From Terrimonas sp. (GTDB lineage: Bacteria > Bacteroidota > Bacteroidia > Chitinophagales > Chitinophagaceae): DNA of 62,367 nucleotides. A program made the translations under genes and the position numbers. The notes below the pieces were generated by a model, which searched no databases, was not told the DNA's origin, and worked only from the letters and a program-made list of their open reading frames with translations. The stretch's first letter is position 1. Each line of letters starts with the position of its first letter. Positions 53,697 through 62,367 of the stretch are shown here, in pieces. The stretch lies in contig NZ_QCZJ01000030.1 in assembly GCF_003075435.1 (NCBI RefSeq), positions 1 through 62,367 on the forward strand, read 5' to 3'.

Positions 53697-56600
53697 TTAC
53701 TTGAAATAATCAGTCCAGTTATAAATTCCACTATCATATTCATTCTGCATGATTAAATCATTTCCTGCACTTCCTGTTGTTGGTCTCCAGTTGTTTATTT
53801 CAGAATTATTGTATATCATGTCTAATGCCATATACATATTTTGAAATGCAGCTAACGCCAAACTGGCTCTGCCTGCAATAGTTGAAATTGTTGTAAGTGT
53901 TGGGCTCTGAATCCCGCCTACGAGGGTTAGCGTATTAGCCGCAATTCCTACTGTTCCTATCGTTAAAGCTGCTCCATCGAAAGGATCGATATTGTCTACG
54001 CCACCTTTCAGGTACTGGTCGCGTACCTGAATCGCTGTTAAAACATTCGATGCCAAAGACAGCCCATAGCCTATATTTTTAACATATGTAGAACGCGTTT
54101 TAAATTTCCTTGCCTGCTTTGATAAAGGGCGTGTAATAGGGAAACTTTTTATTTTACCCTTGGTGGTAGTATAATTATCATGGTCATATGTGCCCTCCCA
54201 CAGACCATAGTAAGTGTCCGTTACTCCTACAAAAAATGTAACGCTCTCTAGCGGTGTCATTTTTTTTGAATTGCCGGTAGCAGTTACAGTGGTTAATGTC
54301 TTTGATTGCACCCAGCTTTCCCCATCAAATATAGATTCCCGCCCATTCTCATTAAGCCAGACATCGCCCTCATTAGGAATATAATCATTGGGAAGTATCC
54401 CTCTGATTGTATCAAGACCAAATGGGTCATTAAATATCGCGGGATTATTTTGAGCAAAAGAATATATGGAAAAGTTTAGATCTGCCAATGGATCTATTTG
54501 ATGAAATCTTCCGATTTGTGGGTCTAACATCCTAAAACTTGCATCATACCAATCTAAGCCACTACCATCACTAAATTCCTTATTCTGTAATTCATTTCCT
54601 CCGTTAAATCTATACTTATTCTCTACTGCATTATTCAGCGCCTTGGATGATATCCCTGCCATCGTCAAGCCGAACGGGTAATAATGCGTCTCCTCCAGTA
54701 CAGCTCCCCTGGTGTGCACTACCTGCAGGTTGTCAAAGAACACGTCAACGGGACTTTCGTTGCTCACGTAAATATACACATATCCGTTCTTGGGTGCTGT
54801 TTTATTTGTCAGGTCTGAGTGGGTTTTAACAACACTGTTCGTGCCTATTTTACTGAACCCGCTTTCCGCTACCTTAAACTGTTCATCAAAAAAGATATAA
54901 TTGATATAGGCTTTGGGTACTGTAGGCGCTCCTGCAGCATCAGTGGTCTGGTTGCCGAGCAATGTAGTAATGCCTGATGTTACATCGCTGATGCCATTCA
55001 ACTGAGAGGGCGTTATACCTCCATGTGCAGCCGCCGCTGCTCCTCCGGTCGGACCGCCCAATAAACCGGTAAGGATGTCCAGCACCGGTAAGGCTTTATT
55101 AGCTGAAGTACCACCTGTATTGCTGGTAAAATAATAGCTCTTGCCAAAGATATCTATCCTGTCACCTGCCATTACTTTTAGGGTAATGCCAAGCCCGGTC
55201 ACACCTTCAGTGGCAGTGGCTTTCAGTTTATATAATTTGGCGCTGTTAGCGGTGGTATTGCTGTAGTCGTTATTGTTTACCGGTGTGCCATTGTTGTTTG
55301 CATAAGCTGTTATACCGGTAGCGTCTGTTGTGTCTGCTATTTTGGTAGTATCAATGGCATAATAATGCTGTTCTTTGAACACGGCATTGGGATAGCTGTT
55401 GGTGTTGATATTCCCTTCCAGTGTTGCTGCAGGATAAATATCCTGCTTAAACTCATCGGTGATCACCATGCGTACATTGCCCAGGTGGTCTTTGATATTG
55501 TAGTCATACGCCCAGGTCTGGGTGCCTGATGGCAGTGTAAATACCCTTGCCCTGCCTTCTTCATGCTGTATGAACAGCAGCTTATCGCTATAGTTCAATG
55601 AGCTTAATGCCGCGTTATCATAGCTCTTGCTTTCATATACATAACCGGTCATATACTTGGTGGTGGTGGTAACCGTGCTGGTATAACCGGTGCCGCCCAA
55701 CTGTACAGTTACTCCGGACTCTGTGGTAGTCTTCTGTAATTTGTTGCCGGCATAATCATGTAAATATGCGATGGTGCCTTTGGCTGTGGTAACCAGCTTT
55801 ACCAGCTCGTTGGTGCGCCAGTATTCTATACTGGTGATGCCTTTGTTCTTGTCTGCTGTAATGCTGCCGTTGCGGTTATAGCTGTAATCGTCATCACTGT
55901 TGGCGCCGTTCTTAAAGTCCCCATAGCTTACAGGGATCGTGGTTGTTATATCGTCTGTTACCTTTGCCAGCTTGTTGCTGTTGTTAGCGTAGGTATAAGT
56001 TAGCTTGTCCAGGTCAAAATTGCCGGGCTGCCCTATTTTTAACCCGTACTGGTTCATTGTCTCGATATTGCCATTCAGATCATAGCTGAGATTATTTACT
56101 GTATAGTTGGCTTCAGTGTTTATCCAGCTGGTGCCGGAGGCGCTTTGCTTAAAGTCTGCGGTCAGCAGCCGGTTTGCCTGGTCATAGGTGAAGTTGTATA
56201 CCCGCCCTGTCATATCTCCGCGGCTTTTCCATTGCATGCCGGCTATATTGCCATTGTACTGCGCGGCAGTATAGCTCAGGGATGTATTGGCGCTGGCGGG
56301 CTTATCGTAGCCGAGATCAAAGCCAAAATAGTTGCCGTCCGTGCTCATGGCTGGCATGGCGCCGCCATTGCCTGCCAGCAGGCTGCGGTTCACCCCCAGC
56401 AGCCAGCCGCGTATATTGTAGGTATAGTTTAAATGCTCCAGCGGCTCGGTGCTGTAAGTAGCATAGGCCGGCGCTGTTCTTTTTTTGCCCAGCTCTTTTT
56501 TCTGTAACTGCCCCAGCGCGTCATACCGGTTGCTGGATATCACTGTCCATTCCGATGGAAGCGCATTGCTATTCACACTGGCATGCTGTATCTTCTTTTG

Positions 56601-58340
56601 CGTGGTCACCAGCCGGCCCAGGTCATCATAAGTATAATCGGTTATTTCATAGCTGCGTACATTGGAGGAGGTGCCCATTATCTTTTTATCCTTGCGGGCC
56701 ACGACCCTGAGGGGCTGCCCGGCCCAGTTATACTGGGTAGTGGTGATGTCGCCACCGCCGATCCCCTCAAAGGGCTGGAACTTTTCCTGCACTACTCTTC
56801 CCTTGTCATCGTAAAAATAGATGTAGTACACAAAGTTTACCGTACCGTATATGAGTACTCTTTTCCAGGTAACCAACCCGCGTGTCTGGGCAGACTTTTG
56901 TATGGGTTGGGCATATAGTGGTGTGGTATTATAGGTTGTATGGATATAAGCGCTATAATCGGTAGCCAGGCTGGTGCTGAAGCCGCATTCTGCGGGTATA
57001 TCAGCATAATCATCATAATGATTTTCTTCGAGGATGGCCCACACGGTTTGACTGGTTGGTCTTGTGGCAAGGGAGAAGGGGTAGGTGGTGCTGCTTTTTG
57101 CATTGGTAAGGTGCTGAGCAAAGGTGGAGCCGTTCTGGTCAGCGGTAAACCCGGTAAACCGCAGGCGGTTCAGGTCATCATAGATATAGTTTACCCATAC
57201 GTCAGCGCCTGGCGTTCTCTGCTTGCCGTCCTGGCTCATCACCAGCCTGTCCCTGGCATCGTACACCATGTATACGGCATCGGCTTCTGTAATGCCGGCT
57301 ACTTTTTTTATGATCATGCGGTTGCGCTCATCATACTCGTAGCGGAAGCAAAGCTCATTTAAAATGGTGGCATCGCTTAATACCCAGGCGGATCTTATGG
57401 CTTCAACGCCTTTGGGCTGCACAACGCAACGCAGGTTGCCCAGGTCGTCGTAAATATAACAGGTGCACAGCCAGCCGTCATAGCCCTGCCCGGCGCCGGT
57501 GTCATCGCTGCCGGTAAGCTGCACTTTCTTTAGTATTACTTTGCCTTCCTTGTCTTTAAACGCTATTACCTGCTTGTCGTTCTCGTCTATGGTAATGGTT
57601 TTGTACAGGGTGCCGGCGGCATAAGCGCCGGGGCTGGTATAGGTGCTGAAGCTGCCCACGGCTGCAATGTTCACATTCCATATCCTTACGGCGTCGGTTG
57701 CTGTGTTTACATAATACTTAATGCGTACATTTTTCTTTAAGGCTTCTGTACTGCCGCCTTCGCTGCCTACCCAGCCTGCACCGGGAGCGTAGGTATTATC
57801 CACGCGGTTCAGGGGCGATGGCTCAAAGTTGGTTTTGCTATAGGCCCAGTTAAGGCTGTTAGTGCCTACATTAGTCTCCCCGGCTTGACCGGATAACTGT
57901 GTATTATAAAACGCTACCTGCTGTGCAAAAGGGTTGAGCTTGAATGTACCATCACTGACGGATGTATTGCCGCCGGTGGTATTGGCAGGTGAGGGCAGGT
58001 ATTTGTATTGTTCCCTGCCGAACTCATCATATAGCACGGGGCTTACCAGATCAACCGCTGTGCCGCCTGTAGGATAGGAGCCTTGTTTTACTACCGTTTG
58101 CAAAGGTCTGCCCAGCCCGTCGAAGTATTGGGTGGCTTGCTGTACATCGCGAAGGGGTCTTGTGGTTAGTGTGGTGGCATTCTGCTCAGGGGCACGGGCT
58201 TCCCAAACCCGGATATAGTTGACCGTTGTGCTGCCGGGATAGGCGGAGGGTAGCGGTTGCTGCGCCTGAACAGTAATGTGCAGGGCACAGATCAATAAAC
58301 AGCTCAATAATTTTGCAGGTTGGTTTATTATATAAAACAT
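53697..58340 (-). CDS. Full-length RHS polymorphic toxin (DUF6443 type), module 7
   Basis: 1547 aa. Signal peptide 1-26 (ends ITVQAQ). Residues ~35-180 are the DUF6443 N-terminal domain ([41 protein letters not shown]). YD/RHS repeats follow to ~980 ([35 protein letters not shown]), then the RHS core ([15 protein letters not shown]...[17 protein letters not shown]...[21 protein letters not shown]). After DPFGLD (~1303) comes the ~245-residue variable tip ending [13 protein letters not shown], toxin family unknown. The RHS part should form a cocoon around the tip. It lies 18 bp after the TcB-like gene, and its immunity candidate follows. Confidence 0.88.
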   Translation of the reverse strand: MFYIINQPAKLLSCLLICALHITVQAQQPLPSAYPGSTTVNYIRVWEARAPEQNATTLTTRPLRDVQQATQYFDGLGRPLQTVVKQGSYPTGGTAVDLVSPVLYDEFGREQYKYLPSPANTTGGNTSVSDGTFKLNPFAQQVAFYNTQLSGQAGETNVGTNSLNWAYSKTNFEPSPLNRVDNTYAPGAGWVGSEGGSTEALKKNVRIKYYVNTATDAVRIWNVNIAAVGSFSTYTSPGAYAAGTLYKTITIDENDKQVIAFKDKEGKVILKKVQLTGSDDTGAGQGYDGWLCTCYIYDDLGNLRCVVQPKGVEAIRSAWVLSDATILNELCFRYEYDERNRMIIKKVAGITEADAVYMVYDARDRLVMSQDGKQRTPGADVWVNYIYDDLNRLRFTGFTADQNGSTFAQHLTNAKSSTTYPFSLATRPTSQTVWAILEENHYDDYADIPAECGFSTSLATDYSAYIHTTYNTTPLYAQPIQKSAQTRGLVTWKRVLIYGTVNFVYYIYFYDDKGRVVQEKFQPFEGIGGGDITTTQYNWAGQPLRVVARKDKKIMGTSSNVRSYEITDYTYDDLGRLVTTQKKIQHASVNSNALPSEWTVISSNRYDALGQLQKKELGKKRTAPAYATYSTEPLEHLNYTYNIRGWLLGVNRSLLAGNGGAMPAMSTDGNYFGFDLGYDKPASANTSLSYTAAQYNGNIAGMQWKSRGDMTGRVYNFTYDQANRLLTADFKQSASGTSWINTEANYTVNNLSYDLNGNIETMNQYGLKIGQPGNFDLDKLTYTYANNSNKLAKVTDDITTTIPVSYGDFKNGANSDDDYSYNRNGSITADKNKGITSIEYWRTNELVKLVTTAKGTIAYLHDYAGNKLQKTTTESGVTVQLGGTGYTSTVTTTTKYMTGYVYESKSYDNAALSSLNYSDKLLFIQHEEGRARVFTLPSGTQTWAYDYNIKDHLGNVRMVITDEFKQDIYPAATLEGNINTNSYPNAVFKEQHYYAIDTTKIADTTDATGITAYANNNGTPVNNNDYSNTTANSAKLYKLKATATEGVTGLGITLKVMAGDRIDIFGKSYYFTSNTGGTSANKALPVLDILTGLLGGPTGGAAAAAHGGITPSQLNGISDVTSGITTLLGNQTTDAAGAPTVPKAYINYIFFDEQFKVAESGFSKIGTNSVVKTHSDLTNKTAPKNGYVYIYVSNESPVDVFFDNLQVVHTRGAVLEETHYYPFGLTMAGISSKALNNAVENKYRFNGGNELQNKEFSDGSGLDWYDASFRMLDPQIGRFHQIDPLADLNFSIYSFAQNNPAIFNDPFGLDTIRGILPNDYIPNEGDVWLNENGRESIFDGESWVQSKTLTTVTATGNSKKMTPLESVTFFVGVTDTYYGLWEGTYDHDNYTTTKGKIKSFPITRPLSKQARKFKTRSTYVKNIGYGLSLASNVLTAIQVRDQYLKGGVDNIDPFDGAALTIGTVGIAANTLTLVGGIQSPTLTTISTIAGRASLALAAFQNMYMALDMIYNNSEINNWRPTTGSAGNDLIMQNEYDSGIYNWTDYFK

Positions 58341-58358
58341 ATAGCAGTTATTGAGGGT

Positions 58359-61300
58359 TTATTGATTGTTGGATTGTTGGTATTGATAGTCCATGGTCTT
58401 GAGAACATTCCTGTCCTGGTCGCGGATGGTCTTTAACCTGCCAAAACTGTCGTATTCATAATAAATGATCTTGTTATTGGCATTGCACTGGCTCGTCATG
58501 CCTATTAACGGTTCGTAGGTGTAGGTGGTCATCTGGGCGGAGGCGGGATAAAGACGGAGCTCATCAATTATACCACTTGTGCCTGATACTGTTATTAATC
58601 CACCTGATGGATTTACTACTTTGTGTTCATAGTATGTCCAGCCGTTGATGGTTTGCCCGGTAGTGGGCGTAGTGCCGTTAACGGTAACTGTCCCGCTTTT
58701 TTTCCAGTAGGAAACAATATAAGTGGTAGTTGTACTCAGCCCGCTTTTGGTGATGTTGTTGGCACTGTTCACAATGGTGAATGCTTTTTTACCGGTTGGT
58801 GCGGTAGCATCTGCTGCGGGTGTGCCGGTATATGTCCAGTTGCCTTTGCTGTCTGCTTCAAAGGAGGTGTGGGCAATGTCGGCTACAGGGGAATTAGTAA
58901 CCTGCGCTATAGGATAAACACTGTTGTAATCCCAGATATAGGATTGCTTTGCATCGTTTGTTTTTGACTGTTCAAGTATTTTGCCGTAACTATTATATTG
59001 GAAATATTTTGTTCGTTCTTCTAAAGAAAATCCCATTTCCTGTATACTATGTGTTTGTGGAAGTATAAGACCGTTTGTAAATGTATTGTATCCCGTTTTA
59101 AGGCTATATAATTGTGTACTCCCTTTAAAAATTTGTTGCTGAATTACAGCAGCGATCATATATTTAGATATCAGCCCCAACCTTGCAGTTTCTTCAGTAC
59201 CGGTTAAAGCAATATCTTGTGGATACCATGTTTTAACATAACTACTTATTCCATCACTTTTGTAAGTAGTTTGTTTAGTGGGTAAGGCATGGGCAACATT
59301 TCCATACTCGGTAATCTCAACCTCTTCAACATAGCTTTGCCCGTTAATGTCATAGTTCCAGGTTTTTAATGTATCTAAATAAACCCATTTTCTAAAATTG
59401 GAATATACTGCTAAATCATATGCATTTTGTTCCATAGGATGAGGGGTTCCCGGATTATTATCACAGTAAATTGCGTACTTTTTATTAGCGAAGTAAGATT
59501 GGAAATCAGCATTGATTCTTGAATCTTCTTTGTAGCTAAAAAAGACTTTTTTTACAGGAACATAGTTGCTTCCTTGCAACTTAAAGGTATGTTGATATAA
59601 CTCCCTACTATTTCTCCATGCATAACTACTAAGCGGTCCTCCCAATAAGATAGTATTTCCCACCAATGAATATGAAGGTTCGTCTGGATTTAGCAAGTAC
59701 TTATGTTCAATTCCTCCGTTTTCAAAATTATCTCCAAAGCTTTCTATTACATCGCTATAAGTAATTGGAGCAGATGAATATACATAAATATTATTTAATG
59801 TATTAGAGTACATGCTATAGAAGCTATAAGTCTGAACATCGCAATTAATCATACCCGTAGTACCTTCATCACCTGTCTCTCTTCCACTCATACATGGAAT
59901 TAAAACACTCAAATATTTCTCGTATTGGGGAGGAGCATAAGATATGCCACCAGAAGAAATACCCGGAGTAGAAAGTTTATAGTATAAATATTTTTTTATA
60001 GTTGGGGTATTGCTAATATTATCATAAGTAAGAACACGTGCGACCCTGACACCACCTGTATTAACATTCACACTTTGAGTTGTAACGTTCCCAGATCTGT
60101 AAAATAATGTTCCAATTCCTGTTACATTATCTCCATTAGAATTAATTTTTACTCTGTACGTGTGGCCGGATGTTAAAGCAAGAATTTCTGAAAAGTTCTG
60201 TCCAGGGAAAATTGTTTTGGTAAAAACTACAGCATTGGTTTCATCTATTAAAGATATAGTAGATTGATCGTGGATCGGATCTCCACCAGTGGTACTATTA
60301 GAAACACATTGACCGATTAAAGTAACTTCCTGATTATAACTTACTACTGCATTAGCAGAATAATTGGTTGTTCCAGCTCCGCCATGATACTCTAAATTGG
60401 TTGCACTAATATTGACTGAAGTTTGTGCTGGATAGGTTGTTACACTCTGATATATTTGATTAGCTTCATATTCAATACTATCCTTGCCCCCAGTTGGATA
60501 TGTAATTGAACAAAGAAGCCCCTTCTTTGCAAAATCAGGATCAACTTCTCTGTTGGCTGTAGCCAATGGCAGCTTTGATTGCCATGTAAGGGTTGATGGG
60601 ACAGGGATTAGTGTCGTGTTATTTTTACCATTGAAAAAACCAAAATGATCTTGTGCAAATGATAACCTGGGGGGAAGGGCATTGATATCTTTATAAACAA
60701 AAGAGTGCTTCCGTGATAATGTACCATCATTATTTTGCTCCATCAGACTTAGCAGGAATGGCCAGTAGGTTAATTTGTTATTGCCCGTTGAAAAACTGTT
60801 TTTGAAACTTGTGGCAATACCATATTGATAGTTTAATGTAAAGGAGCGAAAAATTGTTGTTTGCCCCGGTTGATATACATTAATGCCAGTTAATAATTTA
60901 TCATCTCCATCACTTCTGTCTGCGTAAGTAAAAGTTATTTTTTCACCTACCGTTGAATTTATTTCTGTAAGTAAAACCCCTTCCGACTGTAAAATATTCT
61001 CACAAATGGTATTGTTTAATAATGGAGGTGTTACTTCAAAACCAGCACAGGCAGAGGGCTGTTGGGAATTATCTCTTTCATAAATAGCCTGTTGAATTCC
61101 GGTAGAATAAGTGAATGCAGTGGTAGAATACGTAAAGATAATCTCATCATTATTTGGATGAACAATTTTTTTAAGATACCATGCTGTGGGTATAAATACT
61201 GTTATATTTCTTCCACATCCTGCACCTGCTGTTATTTTTTTTGTCCGTTCTCTCGCATTTTCGCCGCCAAAAAAATATTGAACCCCATCAGGTCCGGTAA

Positions 61301-61904
61301 TCTTAAAATTCCAATCTGTGGAAGAAAAATCTTTTTCAATTTTAAGATTAGAATAATTCAACAACAGGGGATTAAGGTTTTCATCCAGGATAAATTTTCC
61401 ACTATAACCGTTAAAGTTAAAAGAAAACACATCTGGTTGCCCGTCCGGACCATTCCATTCACCGCTCGAAATAGCTTCCATGTAATCAATTAAACCTCTT
61501 GACATTTGAGGAAAATTTGCTGGTAGCGCCATACGGGTTGAACTTTCATCTACGCTTCCAAATACAGTTCGGGTAATAACTCCTCCGGCATTAAAACTCC
61601 ATCCTACACCAACTCTGCCTGCAAGTTCATCTACCCTGAAACCATTTGTTGAATAAGACAAAGACACCGAAACTTTTAAATTAGTTGATGTATTCTCGGT
61701 TATAGGTATATTGATATTTATGGTTCCTGTTGAAAGCCCTAAATCAACACCCCCATATTTCCCCAAAGACGCTGCATTAGGGGATGGCGGCAATACATCA
61801 TTGATCTTAGAAAAATCACTTGGATTAGGCGAACTTTGACAAAAAGAAAATGTTGTCAATAAAATATTTGCGGTTAGCAAAAAAAAGTATTTTCCTAATA
61901 ACAT
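58359..61904 (-). CDS. SpvB/TcB-like large secreted protein, partner of the RHS toxin
   Basis: 1181 aa. Signal peptide 1-24 (ends TFSFCQ). The N-terminal ~250 residues have the SpvB-like pattern VDLGLSTGTININIPI, VSLSYSTNGFRVDELAGRVGVGWSFNAGGVITR and GPDGVQYFFGG. The C-terminal part includes a carbohydrate-binding-like beta-sandwich (~1040-1120) and ends with an RHS/YD motif (ITYTYEPLIGMTSQCNANNKIIYYEYDSFGRLKTIRDQ). In Tc toxins a TcB and a TcC protein close into one shell; this pair (SpvB-like then RHS with variable tip) has the same logic. In Bacteroidota such pairs are frequent and little studied; whether they assemble similarly is inference. Confidence 0.75.
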   Translation of the reverse strand: MLLGKYFFLLTANILLTTFSFCQSSPNPSDFSKINDVLPPSPNAASLGKYGGVDLGLSTGTININIPITENTSTNLKVSVSLSYSTNGFRVDELAGRVGVGWSFNAGGVITRTVFGSVDESSTRMALPANFPQMSRGLIDYMEAISSGEWNGPDGQPDVFSFNFNGYSGKFILDENLNPLLLNYSNLKIEKDFSSTDWNFKITGPDGVQYFFGGENARERTKKITAGAGCGRNITVFIPTAWYLKKIVHPNNDEIIFTYSTTAFTYSTGIQQAIYERDNSQQPSACAGFEVTPPLLNNTICENILQSEGVLLTEINSTVGEKITFTYADRSDGDDKLLTGINVYQPGQTTIFRSFTLNYQYGIATSFKNSFSTGNNKLTYWPFLLSLMEQNNDGTLSRKHSFVYKDINALPPRLSFAQDHFGFFNGKNNTTLIPVPSTLTWQSKLPLATANREVDPDFAKKGLLCSITYPTGGKDSIEYEANQIYQSVTTYPAQTSVNISATNLEYHGGAGTTNYSANAVVSYNQEVTLIGQCVSNSTTGGDPIHDQSTISLIDETNAVVFTKTIFPGQNFSEILALTSGHTYRVKINSNGDNVTGIGTLFYRSGNVTTQSVNVNTGGVRVARVLTYDNISNTPTIKKYLYYKLSTPGISSGGISYAPPQYEKYLSVLIPCMSGRETGDEGTTGMINCDVQTYSFYSMYSNTLNNIYVYSSAPITYSDVIESFGDNFENGGIEHKYLLNPDEPSYSLVGNTILLGGPLSSYAWRNSRELYQHTFKLQGSNYVPVKKVFFSYKEDSRINADFQSYFANKKYAIYCDNNPGTPHPMEQNAYDLAVYSNFRKWVYLDTLKTWNYDINGQSYVEEVEITEYGNVAHALPTKQTTYKSDGISSYVKTWYPQDIALTGTEETARLGLISKYMIAAVIQQQIFKGSTQLYSLKTGYNTFTNGLILPQTHSIQEMGFSLEERTKYFQYNSYGKILEQSKTNDAKQSYIWDYNSVYPIAQVTNSPVADIAHTSFEADSKGNWTYTGTPAADATAPTGKKAFTIVNSANNITKSGLSTTTTYIVSYWKKSGTVTVNGTTPTTGQTINGWTYYEHKVVNPSGGLITVSGTSGIIDELRLYPASAQMTTYTYEPLIGMTSQCNANNKIIYYEYDSFGRLKTIRDQDRNVLKTMDYQYQQSNNQ

Positions 61905-61921
61905 AGTTTTTCTTTAATAAT

Positions 61922-62367
61922 TTAAAAATTATACCCCACTCTCCACACAAAAGCAGGAGTATGAGGTATGTTTTTACGATACATAAAGTCATACAAAAAG
62001 CTCGCTGTTCCCTCCACCTTCTTTCCCTTCTTCAAGGGTGAGTTCATGCTGTATTTTTTCGTCAACCCTGCAAGGGCGCTCTTTGTCCAGTTGCTGTAGT
62101 TCTTAAATACGGCAAGGCTTTCAATCGTCCGGTTATAGTTCAACTCTGCTCCCGCAGTGAACCACAGGCTGGCCATAAAACGGCTACCGGTCTTGAACAG
62201 ATCAGGAGCTTTCCATTCCGCGCTCGTTCTAAATCCGATCCCTTCCGCAGATAGCCGTATCTCCTTCCAGCTTTTACCCCATCCGGCCCTCGCAGAGATT
62301 CCTATGCCCAGGCGCGTTTTATCATCCAATTTATAGGCAGCCGTCACCGCTACGTCCGTGGTAACCG
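61922..62367 (-). CDS. Beta-barrel outer-membrane protein, 5' end beyond window
   Basis: The frame is open to the window end (VTTDVAVTAAYKLDDKTRLG...), so at least 148 residues of the C-terminal part are present and a GTG at 62347 is not the start. Amphipathic strands (LGIGISARAGWG; IRLSAEGIGFRTSAEW; RFMASLWFTAGAELNYN) end in VWRVGYNF, a typical C-terminal barrel strand ending in Phe. It is the gene before the TcB-like protein by 18 bp, so it is probably in the same operon and could serve its export or anchoring. Confidence 0.65.
   Translation of the reverse strand, partial: VTTDVAVTAAYKLDDKTRLGIGISARAGWGKSWKEIRLSAEGIGFRTSAEWKAPDLFKTGSRFMASLWFTAGAELNYNRTIESLAVFKNYSNWTKSALAGLTKKYSMNSPLKKGKKVEGTASFLYDFMYRKNIPHTPAFVWRVGYNF

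Overview
The window looks like a chromosomal piece of a Bacteroidota genome, most likely family Chitinophagaceae or a close relative. The evidence is a SusC/SusD pair with a FecR-type anti-sigma factor, a type IX secretion tail, a MauE/DoxX-like protein, a Bacteroidetes-type mobilisation module and integrase, TAnnTTTG-type promoters and DUF6443-type RHS proteins. The assignment is from gene content only.

Layout. 1-5.7 kb is a defence-like accessory region: a 5'-damaged hypothetical gene, a decayed IS1182-type transposase tail, then two units that look like integron-style gene cassettes. The first carries a SIR2 plus P-loop NTPase gene, the second an unknown gene; each ends in a long imperfect inverted repeat related to the other. 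A small XRE regulator with a perfect 15+15 bp palindrome follows. 5.7-6.25 kb has no convincing protein gene but holds a 122-nt multi-block hairpin and a terminator-like hairpin. 6.3-15.1 kb is a nutrient-uptake region: DUF3738-like secreted protein, SusC, SusD, a small secreted protein plus MauE-like protein on the other strand, then an ECF sigma factor and a FecR anti-sigma factor.

15.2-21.1 kb is the right part of an integrative mobilisable element ending at tRNA-Asp(GTC): coiled-coil protein, relaxase, MobC-like protein, an oriT-like inverted repeat, an excisionase-like HTH protein, an RteC-like membrane protein and a tyrosine recombinase next to the tRNA 3' end. Its left end was not found. 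21.2-31 kb is a surface-polysaccharide cluster (Gfo/Idh/MocA oxidoreductase, polyprenyl glycosylphosphotransferase, FemAB-like protein, UDP-galactopyranose mutase, GT2 and GT39-like glycosyltransferases) with an M1 peptidase in the middle and ispD convergent at the end. 31.8-45.7 kb is ordinary chromosome: PepSY protein, calcineurin-like phosphoesterase, UmuC-type polymerase, quinone-reductase-like MDR protein, a type IX-secreted repeat protein, a two-component pair, a beta-barrel, an MFS transporter and an esterase. It also holds a small ORF with its own terminator and a decayed FISUMP domain.

45.7-62.4 kb, nearly all on the minus strand, is the most unusual part: a polymorphic-toxin (RHS) locus. 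In transcription order it has a beta-barrel protein (cut by the window end), a 1181-aa SpvB/TcB-like secreted protein and a 1547-aa full RHS protein with a variable C-terminus and a membrane immunity candidate. Then come a tandem duplicate of the last ~600 residues plus its own immunity candidate, and a series of orphan toxin tails each followed at once by a probable immunity gene. Between these orphan modules lie MITE-like repeats, and four orphan tails resume in frame at the same codon position right after the repeat. One of them is a Tox-REase-7-like nuclease with two in-frame stops beside an intact immunity gene. The locus reads as an archive of displaced toxin tips in which toxins decay and immunity genes are kept.
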